Counted from the stretch's first letter, positions 22,574-30,490 are shown. The stretch is 36,838 nucleotides of DNA from Bacteroidales bacterium (GCA_900771365.1 CAAGNU010000099.1:1-36838); one strand, 5' to 3'. A program made the numbers and translations. The notes: generated by a model from the letters alone, not told the origin.

Positions 22574-24232
22574 TTAGTCTCTGTGGCCTTTGTCGCTGCT
22601 GCGGCGAGGAGCGTTGCGGGGATGGTTGTGGCGGGAATTGCCGTTATGTTGGCGTTCGGAACGTTGTGAATCATTGCGTGGATTCTCGTTCTGAGGGTTC
22701 TCGTTGCGGGTATTTTCGTTGCGCTGTTTGCGTGGCTCGCCATTTTGGGAGTCGTTGTTGCGTGGCTGGCGTTGTTCTTTATTGCGAGGGCCACGGTCGT
22801 CGCGGCGGGAGCGGTCATCACGACGTTGTCTGTCGCCATTTTTCCGGTCACGGCCTTGGCGCTCTTCTTCTTTGTTGGAAGAGTCGTTACTATCGTCAGC
22901 CATGCGGCGGAGTTCGCGTTCGAACTCTGCCGAATTGGTCTCTTCGACGAGGGCTGTCGTGGACATCAGTTCAACCTGGAAGTCTTCCAACTTCTCGGGG
23001 TATTGCTGGTTTCGGTTCATCTCGATAATTTCCTTCACACGTTCGGCGGGGATAGCGTAAAGCTCGTTGTCGCCTTCATAGGCATACCACATCACGCCAC
23101 GGAATACGTCGGTCTTCTTATAAAGAGCTAGGCCCTTTTGGAAGCGGGTGGGCGTATTGGCGGGAGGAAATTTCTTCAAAGCGTCGGCATAGACATCACA
23201 TTCGAAATTCAGGCAGCATTTCAGTTTGCCGCATTGTCCAGCCAGTTTCTGGGGGTTAGGCAGAATCTGCTGAATCTTGGCGGCACTCGTGGTGACCGAC
23301 TTGAAGTTGGTGAGCCAAGTGCTGCAGCACAGTTCGCGGCCGCAGGTGCCGAGGCCGCCAACCTTGCCAGCCTCTTGGCGAACGCCGATTTGCTTCATTT
23401 CGATGCGGATGTGGAACTCTTCGGCCAGCACTTTGATGAGGGTACGGAAGTCGACGCGGTCATCTGCCGTGTAGTAGAAGATGGCCTTGGAGTTGTCGCC
23501 TTGATATTCAACATCGTTGACCTTCATTTCGAGATTGAGGTCGGCAGCGATGCGCCGTGTGGTAATCAATGCGTTGTGCTCGTTCTTGAGACTTTCTGCC
23601 CAGCGTTCGATGTCGGAACTTTTGGCACGGCGGAAGAGTTTGCGCACATTTTCGCTGGCAGGGTCCACCCCGCGTTTCTTCATCTGTATGCGGCATACTT
23701 CGCCTGTGAGGCTCACGATGCCGATATCGTGGCCTGGCACGCCTTCCACGGCCACCACGTCACCTTCGGTCACATCGAGGCCGTCAGGCAGACGATAGAA
23801 ATCCTTGCGGTTGTTCTTGAAGCGCACCTCGACGCAGTCGAAAGGTGTTCCGCCGGGCTGGCGGATGCCGCGCATCCAGTTGCACGATGTCACCTTGCTA
23901 CAGCTACGCGTCTCGATTTCGCTAACGGGGACGTATGATTCGGGGCATTTCTTGCAGCCGCGGCTCAAAAACAGGTTCTCATCATACTTCACCCATGGTA
24001 GCGTGGGGTCGGGCTCCAAGTAAGGGTCTATCGAATTTTCGGGGGCCTGGTGCTCGCCGAAGATGTCTATTTTGTCCTCTTTGTCTTCGTGACGTTCTTT
24101 CTCTTTGCGGTCGCGAATAAAAGCTTCCATTTCTTCAGCCGTGGCCACGTTATCATCGTAGTCGTCTGCTGAATTGGTTTCGGGAATCGGCACATTCTCA
24201 TTCAGTTTCTCCAAATCTTTCTGCTCTTCCAT
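22574..24232 (-). CDS. ricT: PSP1-domain protein, RicT/YaaT type, with basic disordered tail
   Basis: PSP1-family proteins include RicT (YaaT), part of an Fe-S-bearing complex that affects RNA processing in Bacillus. The 552-residue protein has an acidic N-terminal region (1-80), a cysteine cluster (RGCKKC, RSCSKVTSC), then the PSP1 domain with two further cysteine clusters, GTCGRELCC and GQCGKLKCC, likely cluster ligands. The last 115 or so residues are low-complexity, rich in Arg, Asn, Asp and Gln, with repeats such as NENPQNENPRN; this tail is probably disordered and could bind RNA. The gene lies between holB and gldH in one operon. Its function in this phylum is not known to me. Confidence 0.93.
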   Translation of the reverse strand: MEEQKDLEKLNENVPIPETNSADDYDDNVATAEEMEAFIRDRKEKERHEDKEDKIDIFGEHQAPENSIDPYLEPDPTLPWVKYDENLFLSRGCKKCPESYVPVSEIETRSCSKVTSCNWMRGIRQPGGTPFDCVEVRFKNNRKDFYRLPDGLDVTEGDVVAVEGVPGHDIGIVSLTGEVCRIQMKKRGVDPASENVRKLFRRAKSSDIERWAESLKNEHNALITTRRIAADLNLEMKVNDVEYQGDNSKAIFYYTADDRVDFRTLIKVLAEEFHIRIEMKQIGVRQEAGKVGGLGTCGRELCCSTWLTNFKSVTTSAAKIQQILPNPQKLAGQCGKLKCCLNFECDVYADALKKFPPANTPTRFQKGLALYKKTDVFRGVMWYAYEGDNELYAIPAERVKEIIEMNRNQQYPEKLEDFQVELMSTTALVEETNSAEFERELRRMADDSNDSSNKEEERQGRDRKNGDRQRRDDRSRRDDRGPRNKEQRQPRNNDSQNGEPRKQRNENTRNENPQNENPRNDSQRSERQHNGNSRHNHPRNAPRRSSDKGHRD

Positions 24233-24256
24233 AAGTGCTATTATATAAGTGTTAAG

Positions 24257-25315
24257 TTATCGATTTTTAATTAGTTTGCTAAAAGTGAACGACAGCTGCA
24301 TGAAGGTAATCTTAGGGTTGGCGTTACGTTCAAGGGCGAGGAGCGCCTCGTCGATAGCCTTGTTCATAGCCTCCACATTGCGCTGGGTGATCATGCTGGG
24401 GAATGCGGCATCGAACTTCTCATCGCCGAACTGTAGCTCATCGTGCAGCGAGATTCCGGCCACGGTCTTGAGGAAGCAGGCACGCAGCGTCTCCTGCGTA
24501 TATTGCAAGAAGTTTTTTTGCGGCTCACGTCCGACAGAGGCGGTCTTATCCACCCATTCCGAGAGTGTCTGCATGTTGAGTTTGAACAGCAGGCGCATCC
24601 AAGAGACGAACATCTGAGAGTATATCTCGCGTTTCTCGGAAGAAATGCCCGTGTTGCGTTCAGGCACAACAATCTGCTGTACGCGTGAAAGAATGGTCGT
24701 CAGCATACGGTCCTTGCTCTCGGCCACCAAGAGTATGAGGGTGTTCTCTGCCGGCTCTTCAAGCGTCTTCAGCAGCGTGTTGGCCGCATTCAGGTTCATG
24801 CGCTCGGCCATCCACATGATGAGTACCTTATAGCCGCCCTCATACGATTTCAGGGCGAGCGTTCTCGTGATATTGTCGGCATCGAGCTCGCGGATGTAGC
24901 CCTGCTTATTTTCAATACCGCCGAGGTGGGCATACCACTCATTCTCGGACCCCAGTTGCTTGTTCTCGTTCAAAAATTCACGGAAATCTTCAATGAAGAG
25001 GTCTGCACAAGGGTCTTTGGAAACCTTCTTAGTGGTGGCTGTGGGGAAGACGAGGTGGAGGTCGCTGTGCATGAGCTCGCGATACTTGCGGCAGTTGGGG
25101 CATTCTCCGCACGAATCGGCTCTCAAAATCGAGCCATCTCCGTAGTGCTGGCGGTTTGTGCAGTTGAGATATTGAGCATACGCTATGGCCAGCGCAAGAC
25201 TGCCGCTTGCGGTGGTTCCAAGAAACATTTGGGCGTGGCTTACACGTCCTGAGTCAATAATTTCAGTCAGTCTGTTTATCAGAACATGCTGACCATCAAT
25301 ATCTTTAAACTGCAT
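24257..25315 (-). CDS. holB: DNA polymerase III delta-prime-type subunit
   Basis: The delta-prime subunit is part of the clamp loader that puts the sliding clamp on DNA. The 352-residue protein has an AAA+ fold with a degenerate P-loop (LGTTASGSLALA in place of GxxGxGKT), as is usual for delta-prime, a zinc-binding CGECPNC motif in the expected place, and an SRVQQ motif replacing the arginine-finger SRC. KTLEEPAENTLILL and ILSRVQQIVVPE are typical. It is the first gene of a minus-strand operon with its own strong promoter. It might alternatively be annotated as a gamma/tau-like ATPase, but the length and the degenerate Walker A argue for delta-prime. Confidence 0.92.
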   Translation of the reverse strand: MQFKDIDGQHVLINRLTEIIDSGRVSHAQMFLGTTASGSLALAIAYAQYLNCTNRQHYGDGSILRADSCGECPNCRKYRELMHSDLHLVFPTATTKKVSKDPCADLFIEDFREFLNENKQLGSENEWYAHLGGIENKQGYIRELDADNITRTLALKSYEGGYKVLIMWMAERMNLNAANTLLKTLEEPAENTLILLVAESKDRMLTTILSRVQQIVVPERNTGISSEKREIYSQMFVSWMRLLFKLNMQTLSEWVDKTASVGREPQKNFLQYTQETLRACFLKTVAGISLHDELQFGDEKFDAAFPSMITQRNVEAMNKAIDEALLALERNANPKITFMQLSFTFSKLIKNR

Positions 25316-25335
25316 TTTATATATTATTTAATTTA

Positions 25336-25365
25336 CAAATATATAAAAAAAAACTGACATAACAA
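25336..25365 (-). promoter_or_regulatory. Promoter of the holB-ricT-gldH-mrcA-rlmN operon
   Basis: On the minus strand TTG (25363-25365), a 19-nt spacer holding a T-tract, and TATATTTG (25336-25343) give a full Bacteroidota promoter about 20 nt upstream of the holB start codon. Confidence 0.82.
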
Positions 25366-25485
25366 CATTTTGCACAATAATTTATTCCGCTGATTACTCA
25401 ACGGAGTCGTTCTGTTGCTCATTTTTGTCTCTTCTGGGGGTCTTTCAGAGACGCTTTACAGAGGCCTTCTTAGATGTCCGCACGA

Positions 25486-25540
25486 TTCGCTCTTCCTTCA
25501 GAGAAACTTCGCCCTGGCTTCGTTTCTCAGCCCGCTATTT
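25486..25540. repeat. 11-nt-period tandem array, locus 4
   Basis: Consecutive 11-nt units read TTCGCTCTTCC, TTCAGAGAAAC, TTCGCCCTGGC, TTCGTTTCTCA and GCCCGCTATTT. The first four all start with TTC, three with TTCG. The sequence between the conserved starts is diverse. Confidence 0.6.
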
Positions 25541-25652
25541 GAGGACGGCGCATAGCGGCTTGGGAGGCGTAGGTGCGGCTTTTCGGTTTGTGGTATGGGA
25601 GGCATCCTATCACATTGCTGTGCCAAGATGCCCCGTTATGTTGTGATGTTTC

Positions 25653-26708
25653 TTATAACTTTTCAATCCAATGTTTGATGTCCTGTTCGTCGTCAAGGCG
25701 GCAGACGAGGAGGCTCTTGTCGCGCAAGGCTACGAGATAGCGGTCAAGTCCTTGCACCACAGCCTCGTATCCTTCTTCAATATTCACCACGGAATGCTGT
25801 GTGGCTTCCAGTACAGCGTGTCCGCTCACAGCATTATCTGCGGCATCGTGCTGGGTGTGCTCGAAGAGAGAGCCCCACGTTCCGATGTCGCTCCAGCCGA
25901 AGTCGGCGGGGATGGTGTAGCGGCTCTGGGAGCGTTCCATCACGCCGTAGTCGATGCTGATGTTTTCACATTGTCCGAACATCTCATTAATGAAGCCTTG
26001 TTCCTTCTCGGTGCCGAAGAGGTCTCGTCCCAGATCGAAGATCTTAACCATGTCGGGTAGATAGTTGCGGTAGGCTTTCTGGATGCCTTCCATAGACCAG
26101 ACGAAGATGCCTGCGTTCCAGAGATAGGAGCCCGCTGCGAGGTATTCTTTGGCGGTCTCCAGGTTGGGCTTCTCCTTGAAGGCCACGACGGGCTTGATGT
26201 CGCCCTTCTCGTTGGCGTCCACGTTGATGTAGCCATAGCCCGTCTCGGGCCGCGAGGGCTTGATGCCTATTGTGAGGAGAGCCTCTTTATGAGCGGGGTC
26301 TTCCACAAAGTCCATGCCCATGCTGATGATGCGTTGGAATTCGCGTTCGTTAGTCACGAGGTGGTCGGCAGGGGTGACCACGATGGAGGCGTCGGGGCAT
26401 GACGCGAGGATGTGGTAGTTGGCGTAGGCTATGCAGGGGGCTGTGTTGCGGCGCATAGGCTCGCACAGCACTTGTTCAGGCTTCAGCTCAGGCAGATGCT
26501 CCAGCACCAGCTCTTTGTATGCAGCGTTGGTCACGACCAAGAAATTCTCGGCAGGCACCACGGGCAGGAAACGCTCGAAGGTGCTGCGTATGAAGCTTTT
26601 GCCAGTTCCAAGCACATCGAGGAACTGTTTGGGATAGTTGTTCTTGCTGAGGGGCCAGAAACGGCTTCCTATGCCTCCGGCCATGATGATACAATAACGT
26701 TTGCTCAT
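25653..26708 (-). CDS. manC: Mannose-1-phosphate guanylyltransferase
   Basis: The enzyme makes GDP-mannose from mannose-1-phosphate and GTP in the cytoplasm, supplying mannose and fucose-type sugars for surface polysaccharide and glycoproteins. The 351-residue protein has the nucleotidyltransferase signature MAGGIGSRFWPLS (9-21) with the following KQFLD, VTPADHLV, the ETGYGYI segment and FVWSMEGIQKA. It lacks the C-terminal isomerase domain of two-domain enzymes, the usual single-domain form. It starts 41 nt after the trpS stop and is probably cotranscribed with trpS. Confidence 0.94.
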   Translation of the reverse strand: MSKRYCIIMAGGIGSRFWPLSKNNYPKQFLDVLGTGKSFIRSTFERFLPVVPAENFLVVTNAAYKELVLEHLPELKPEQVLCEPMRRNTAPCIAYANYHILASCPDASIVVTPADHLVTNEREFQRIISMGMDFVEDPAHKEALLTIGIKPSRPETGYGYINVDANEKGDIKPVVAFKEKPNLETAKEYLAAGSYLWNAGIFVWSMEGIQKAYRNYLPDMVKIFDLGRDLFGTEKEQGFINEMFGQCENISIDYGVMERSQSRYTIPADFGWSDIGTWGSLFEHTQHDAADNAVSGHAVLEATQHSVVNIEEGYEAVVQGLDRYLVALRDKSLLVCRLDDEQDIKHWIEKL

Positions 26709-26749
26709 GGTTCGAAAAGTTTTTTTGTGGTGAAGGAGCGGTCTCCAAA

Positions 26750-27760
26750 TTAGTTTCTATATCCTATGACGTGGCGCACCTCGTCGATAGTCTTCTTGGC
26801 ACTTTCGTGAGCTTTCTCCTTGCCTTGGTCCATCACGCGCTGGAGGTAGTCATCGTTGGCAGAGAGTTCTTCGATACGGTTGCGGAAAGGCTCAATAAAG
26901 GCCACCATGTCCTCGGCCAGCTGCTTCTTCATGTCGCCGTAGCGTATCTGGCAGCGATTGTAGAGGTCGTCGAAATATTCCACCGTGTCGGGGTTAGAGA
27001 CCACTTTCATCAGCGTGAAGAGGTTCTCTATTTCGACGGGCTTGGCCTGGTTCATCTCCGTGGGGCCGCTGTCGGTTTTGGCACGCATAATCTTCTTGCG
27101 GACTGACTTGGGATCCTCGTTCAAGAAGATAGCGTTGCCCTCGCCCTCGCTCTTGCCCATCTTGCCGCTACCGTCGAGGCCGGGGATCTTCACCAGCTCG
27201 TTGCCGAAGTTGAAGGCCTGTGGCAGGGGGAAGACCTCGTGCTTGTACATGTTGTTGAAGCGCTGTGCGAAGGTGCGGGTCATCTCAAGGTGCTGCTCCT
27301 GGTCCTTGCCCACGGGCACCTTGGTGGCCTTGTGGATGAGGATATCGGCGGCCATGAGGGTGGGGTAGGTGAGGAGGCCTGCGTTGACGTTGTTGGGGTT
27401 CTGGCGCACCTTGTCCTTGAACGAGGTGACGCGTTCCAGTTCGCCGAGGTAGGCGTTCATGTTGAAGAACAAGTATAGCTCGATGGTCTCGGGCAGGTCG
27501 CTTTGGAGGTATATCGTGGCCTTGTCGGGGTCGAGGCCGCAAGCCAAGTACTGGGCCAGAATGGTACGGGCGTTGCCATAGAGGTCGTCCGGGGTGGGGT
27601 GGGTGGTCAGGGAGTGATAGTCGGCGATGAAGAAGAAGCAGTCGTGCTCTTCCTGCATACGCACAAAATTGCGCAGGGCTCCGAAATAGTTGCCCAAATG
27701 GAGGTTGCCTGTGGGGCGGATGCCGCTGCAAACGGTCTCGCGCTTAATCGTGTCTGTCAT
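26750..27760 (-). CDS. trpS: Tryptophanyl-tRNA synthetase
   Basis: A class I synthetase that charges tRNA-Trp. The 336-residue protein is the standard length. It has GIRPTGNLHLGNYFGAL near the N terminus (HIGH-type motif HLGN), the tryptophan and ATP pocket segment DQEQHLEMTR, and the KMSKS loop KMGKSEG. The promoter lies 57 nt upstream. The gene is first in a likely two-gene unit with manC. There is no leader that looks like a T-box or trp attenuator. Confidence 0.97.
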   Translation of the reverse strand: MTDTIKRETVCSGIRPTGNLHLGNYFGALRNFVRMQEEHDCFFFIADYHSLTTHPTPDDLYGNARTILAQYLACGLDPDKATIYLQSDLPETIELYLFFNMNAYLGELERVTSFKDKVRQNPNNVNAGLLTYPTLMAADILIHKATKVPVGKDQEQHLEMTRTFAQRFNNMYKHEVFPLPQAFNFGNELVKIPGLDGSGKMGKSEGEGNAIFLNEDPKSVRKKIMRAKTDSGPTEMNQAKPVEIENLFTLMKVVSNPDTVEYFDDLYNRCQIRYGDMKKQLAEDMVAFIEPFRNRIEELSANDDYLQRVMDQGKEKAHESAKKTIDEVRHVIGYRN

Positions 27761-27816
27761 ATATTGTGCTCAAATAGTGTCGTTATACGATATCGGCCTT
27801 GTGCCGAAAAGTTTTG

Positions 27817-27846
27817 CAAAGATACGAAAAAAAACTGATATAGCAA
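27817..27846 (-). promoter_or_regulatory. Promoter of trpS-manC
   Basis: On the minus strand TTG (27844-27846), a 19-nt spacer with a T-tract, and TATCTTTG (27817-27824) make a full match to the Bacteroidota consensus. Confidence 0.82.
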
Positions 27847-27918
27847 TAAATATAATACAATACTTCGGAACTTTTCAGTTTAACAATTTGACTATTAATG
27901 TTTTAATTAAATATTTTA

Positions 27919-27949
27919 ATGATTATCCGTAATCACCACTAATCAATGG
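27919..27949 (+). repeat. 31-nt dispersed repeat, copy 1
   Basis: The segment reads ATGATTATCCG, one variable base, AATCACCACTAAT, one variable base, AATGG. It matches 36722-36752 at 29 of 31 positions, on the same strand. Confidence 0.7.
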
Positions 27950-28095
27950 GGAATTTGTGGTGCAGCAGCTGGCTCTCCGCTATCTTCTTTACAACAATTA
28001 GTTACGGCTTGCTCAGCATATCCTCTCTATCGGGTGGTTATATAGAGGGGGAGAATGGTATTTTTATAGGTTGTCACAAATCAGCCGCCAGGTAC

Positions 28096-28127
28096 AAAAA
28101 AAAATAAGGCCGACATAGCCGACCTTA
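28096..28127 (-). terminator. Terminator of the small lipoprotein gene
   Basis: As minus-strand RNA, 28127 to 28105 folds into a 10-bp stem (two G-U pairs) with a 3-nt loop, followed by a T-run (A residues at 28096-28104). It begins about 24 nt after the lipoprotein stop. Confidence 0.8.
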
Positions 28128-28150
28128 CTTTTTTTCTGCTTGTTTCCTAA

Positions 28151-28339
28151 TTATTCAGCAACTTCAGCAGCAACTTCTTCAGCAACAGCCTCAACTGCAG
28201 CGCTGTCCATGACGGGCTCTTCAACGACGGGCTCTTCGATAGCGGGGGTGTCGATAACCTCTGCATTTTCGGTGTTGTTGTTGCAAGCTGCGAAAGCGAA
28301 CATGCCGGCGACGGCCATAAGGAACATTACTTTTTTCAT
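28151..28339 (-). CDS. Small acidic lipoprotein
   Basis: A 62-residue predicted lipoprotein. The signal peptide ends in the lipobox FAAC (Cys19), followed by NNNTENAE. The mature part, about 44 residues, is extremely acidic and made of repeats such as EEPVVEEPV and AVAEEVAAEVAE, so it is likely an extended or disordered surface or periplasmic peptide. Its own promoter and terminator bracket the gene, which supports it being real despite its size. I know of many such tiny lipoproteins in Bacteroidota with unknown role. Confidence 0.85.
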   Translation of the reverse strand: MKKVMFLMAVAGMFAFAACNNNTENAEVIDTPAIEEPVVEEPVMDSAAVEAVAEEVAAEVAE

Positions 28340-28437
28340 CTTAATTTTTTTTTAAAGTTATCTTTACTAGTTTATTAAAAATTTTCGTTGTTATTTTTTT
28401 TGATTTTTCCGTCATTTCTTGGCTTCGAAATCGAGTG

Positions 28438-28445
28438 CAAAAGTA
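28438..28445 (-). promoter_or_regulatory. Likely -7 element for the small lipoprotein gene
   Basis: TACTTTTG on the minus strand fits the -7 consensus. No good -33 element is found 19 nt upstream. The leader would be about 95 nt long. Confidence 0.5.
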
Positions 28446-28516
28446 CTACTTTTTCTACGACTGAAAAGAAAAAAAATGTCAAAAAATCTTAAAATTTATG
28501 TAATGCGTTAAAATAC

Positions 28517-28550
28517 AAAATGTTAAAAAATCACTTTTTTTAAACATTTT
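28517..28550 (-). terminator. AT-rich hairpin after rnfA
   Basis: AAAATGTTAAAAAA (28517-28530) and a near-exact inverted copy (28535-28550) form a stem around a 4-nt loop, 75 nt after the rnfA stop. It is a weak AT-only stem, so termination is possible but unsure. Confidence 0.4.
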
Positions 28551-28624
28551 CTTTTTCCCACCCTGAAATTCAGCATTTTTTGAGTTGAAAAATTGCATTT
28601 TTGGGGTCAAAATGAGTACTTTTT

Positions 28625-29212
28625 TTAGGGCAGAGGCACTAAACCATTGAAACCCATGAAGGCCATGGCGAGGATGCCGGCCGTTACCAAGGCGATAGGC
28701 ACGCCCTTCATGCCCTTAGGCACGCCCGTGAGCTCCATCTGCTCGCGGATGCCTGCGAAGATGACCAAGGCCAAGGTGAAGCCGATAGCGATGCTGGCGG
28801 CATACACCACGCTTTCGAGAAGGTTCATGTTCTTCTGCACAACCAGGATGGCCACGCCGAGCACGGCGCAGTTGGTGGTGATCAGGGGCAGGAACACGCC
28901 GAGGGTCTGATACAGCGCGGGGGCAATCTTCTTGAGGATAATCTCGACCATCTGGACCAAGCCAGCGATAACGAGGATGTAGGCGATAGTCTGGAGGTAG
29001 GTCAGATTGAGCGGCACGAGTATATTATAATATATAAGGTATGTCACCAATGTGGCAAGGAGCATGACGAAAAGCACTGCTCCGCCCATGCCGAGCGAAC
29101 TCTTTACATCCTTCGAAACTCCGAGGAAAGGACAGATGCCGAGGAACTGTGCCAACACAACATTGTTGACAAGAATGGCACCGATGATTAATGCAAAAAT
29201 ATTGATACCCAT
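28625..29212 (-). CDS. rnfA: Electron transport complex subunit RnfA
   Basis: RnfA is an inner-membrane subunit of the Rnf complex, which couples ferredoxin oxidation by NAD to ion pumping. The 195-residue protein has six membrane segments and RnfA hallmarks: ILVNNVVLAQFLGICPFLGVSK at the N terminus and LGVFLPLITTNCAVLGVAIL in the middle, each with a conserved cysteine thought to hold an Fe-S cluster with RnfE. The final segment, AFMGFNGLV, is typical. RnfA is normally the last gene of rnfBCDGEA; here it stands alone with a full promoter of its own and the other subunits are not in the window. NqrE is a paralogue, but the sequence is closer to RnfA as I recall it. Confidence 0.93.
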   Translation of the reverse strand: MGINIFALIIGAILVNNVVLAQFLGICPFLGVSKDVKSSLGMGGAVLFVMLLATLVTYLIYYNILVPLNLTYLQTIAYILVIAGLVQMVEIILKKIAPALYQTLGVFLPLITTNCAVLGVAILVVQKNMNLLESVVYAASIAIGFTLALVIFAGIREQMELTGVPKGMKGVPIALVTAGILAMAFMGFNGLVPLP

Positions 29213-29259
29213 TGTATTAAATTATTTTTTTACGTTTTACAAACTATTTTTTGAAAATG

Positions 29260-29289
29260 CAAATATACTATTTTTTTTCGACATAACAA
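29260..29289 (-). promoter_or_regulatory. Promoter of rnfA
   Basis: On the minus strand TTG (29287-29289), a 19-nt spacer and TATATTTG (29260-29267) match the consensus fully. This is the direct evidence that rnfA is not the tail of a longer operon here. Confidence 0.82.
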
Positions 29290-29400
29290 CTTTTTATACT
29301 AAAATTCTTTGTAATATATATTCCTCAGCCTTGCGGCAGACCTTCCGTGTTCTCGTCCCAAGGCTCATCCGTAATGCCTCTTTTGTCTCCTATTCCAGTC

Positions 29401-29444
29401 GAAGCCATGGCGGAGTTGCGGCGAAGGATGTGCGGAAGCGGAAG
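29401..29444. repeat. 11-nt-period array, locus 5 (degenerate)
   Basis: Four 11-nt units read GAAGCCATGGC, GGAGTTGCGGC, GAAGGATGTGC and GGAAGCGGAAG. Each starts with G(A/G)AG or GGAAG. This is the weakest member of the family. Confidence 0.4.
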
Positions 29445-29533
29445 AGCTGTTTTCGCAGAGCCTGCCTTGGGCATTTCGAAGCCTGTGGGGCGTGTTTTTT
29501 AGTGCGATTTCGTGTATGTCTCGTTTTTTTGTG

Positions 29534-29541
29534 TATATTTG
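29534..29541 (+). promoter_or_regulatory. Likely -7 element for the GYF-domain gene
   Basis: TATATTTG followed by CAA is a perfect -7 element; the -33 region is poor (TTTC about 22 nt upstream). The leader would be about 125 nt. Confidence 0.5.
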
Positions 29542-29670
29542 CAATGTGATTTGTGGCGGTTCATAGTTTGTAACAAGGTGATTTAGTTTTCGGTATGGGT
29601 GTTATTTGACAATGTTTTGGCCGATGAAGCCGGCCTTGAATATCTGAATTATTGGAAATTTGATGAGATT

Positions 29671-30330
29671 ATGGATTATTACATAGCCGTTGATGGGCGT
29701 CAGCAGGGGCCTTTCTCCTTGGAAGATTTGCTGACGAAGGAACTGGGCAGGAACGACCTTGTGTGGCACGAGGGCATGGAGCAGTGGGCCAAGGCTGCCG
29801 AGCTGCCCGAGCTGGCTGCCTATTTTGAGAGCCGAAGGGCTGTCCCGCCTCCGCTTCCAGAGATTGGGGAGGAGCCTGCTTTCGTGGCTTCGAAGCCGCC
29901 TCGCGAGGGTCGCTCGCCTCTGCGGATATGTTTTTATATCGTCTTTACCGTGGCCGTGCTGCTGGGCGGCATCTATGGGGCCGCAGCCTTGCGGGATGCC
30001 TCTGAGCGCCATCGTGCGCAACAGGAGAAGGAGCGGATGGAGGACTATCGTAAGCAGCAGCGTCTCTTGCGCGAGCAGGAGGAGGCCGAGCGCCGCCGCC
30101 GCGAGCAGCGTATTGCCGAGCTGTATGCCCAGGACAAGACGATACAGAAGCACCTCAACGAGCTGAAGGAGCTGTATGACGAGGCCGAGGAGTTTCATTG
30201 GTTCCGGCTTCCCTCGGAGAAAGAGCGACAGCTGAGAACATTGCGAGAGAAGCGTGACGCGTATCTCGAAGACAGGCGTGCCATCCGACTGGAATTGCAG
30301 AGCTTGGGCGAGGATGTGGAGCTCATATAG
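29671..30330 (+). CDS. GYF_2-domain membrane protein with coiled coil
   Basis: A 219-residue protein of unknown function. An N-terminal GYF_2-type domain (about 1-50: YYIAVDGRQQGPFSLEDLL, then VWHEGMEQWAKAAELPEL) usually binds proline-rich peptides. A proline-rich stretch PPPLP follows, then a single membrane segment (about 90-110) and a long charged coiled coil (about 112-170, very rich in Glu, Arg and Gln). The C-terminal 50 residues are also helical and charged. A start at 29599 (GTG) is possible but adds a non-family extension; the ATG at 29671 places the domain at residue 2. It stands alone, convergent with the C69 peptidase gene. Confidence 0.82.
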   Translation: MDYYIAVDGRQQGPFSLEDLLTKELGRNDLVWHEGMEQWAKAAELPELAAYFESRRAVPPPLPEIGEEPAFVASKPPREGRSPLRICFYIVFTVAVLLGGIYGAAALRDASERHRAQQEKERMEDYRKQQRLLREQEEAERRRREQRIAELYAQDKTIQKHLNELKELYDEAEEFHWFRLPSEKERQLRTLREKRDAYLEDRRAIRLELQSLGEDVELI

Positions 30331-30490
30331 CTCATTCTTTTAGCCTTCCCTCTCGTCCTCCAAATTTCAAAAGTGGCTCCGCCTTGCAAGAGCTGTTTTA
30401 ATCGAGAATTGTAAGTTGTGAGATAGGCAGAATCCGAATGACATTCCCCAAGGACTGACGGCATCTTCGCCCAGGCTTTGGGGAAGCTTC

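Larger units (their letters stand above)
25316..25652. other. Intergenic region between holB and manC
   Basis: Both flanking genes are on the minus strand. The left end carries the holB promoter and the middle carries an 11-nt-period array at 25486-25540. I see no gene; a 73-codon open frame on the plus strand runs through the array and does not resemble a protein. Confidence 0.65.
27761..28095. other. Intergenic region between trpS and the small lipoprotein gene
   Basis: It holds the trpS promoter, one copy of a 31-nt dispersed repeat (27919-27949) and a hairpin at 28022-28050 (CCTCTCTAT with ATAGAGGGG). No gene is supported; an 80-codon plus-strand frame at its left is AT-rich and crosses the promoter. 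Confidence 0.65.
29213..29670. other. Divergent intergenic region between rnfA and the GYF-domain gene
   Basis: It contains the rnfA promoter, an 11-nt-period array (29401-29444) and a -7 element for the plus-strand gene. I see no gene in it; a 165-codon plus-strand open frame crosses the rnfA promoter and is not protein-like. Confidence 0.65.

Noticed and set aside
25425..25646. 73-codon plus-strand open frame between holB and manC
   Set aside because: It overlaps the 11-nt array and has no recognisable motif or promoter.
29052..29549. 165-codon plus-strand open frame across the rnfA start
   Set aside because: It runs through the rnfA coding start, its promoter and an 11-nt array, and has no protein-like features.
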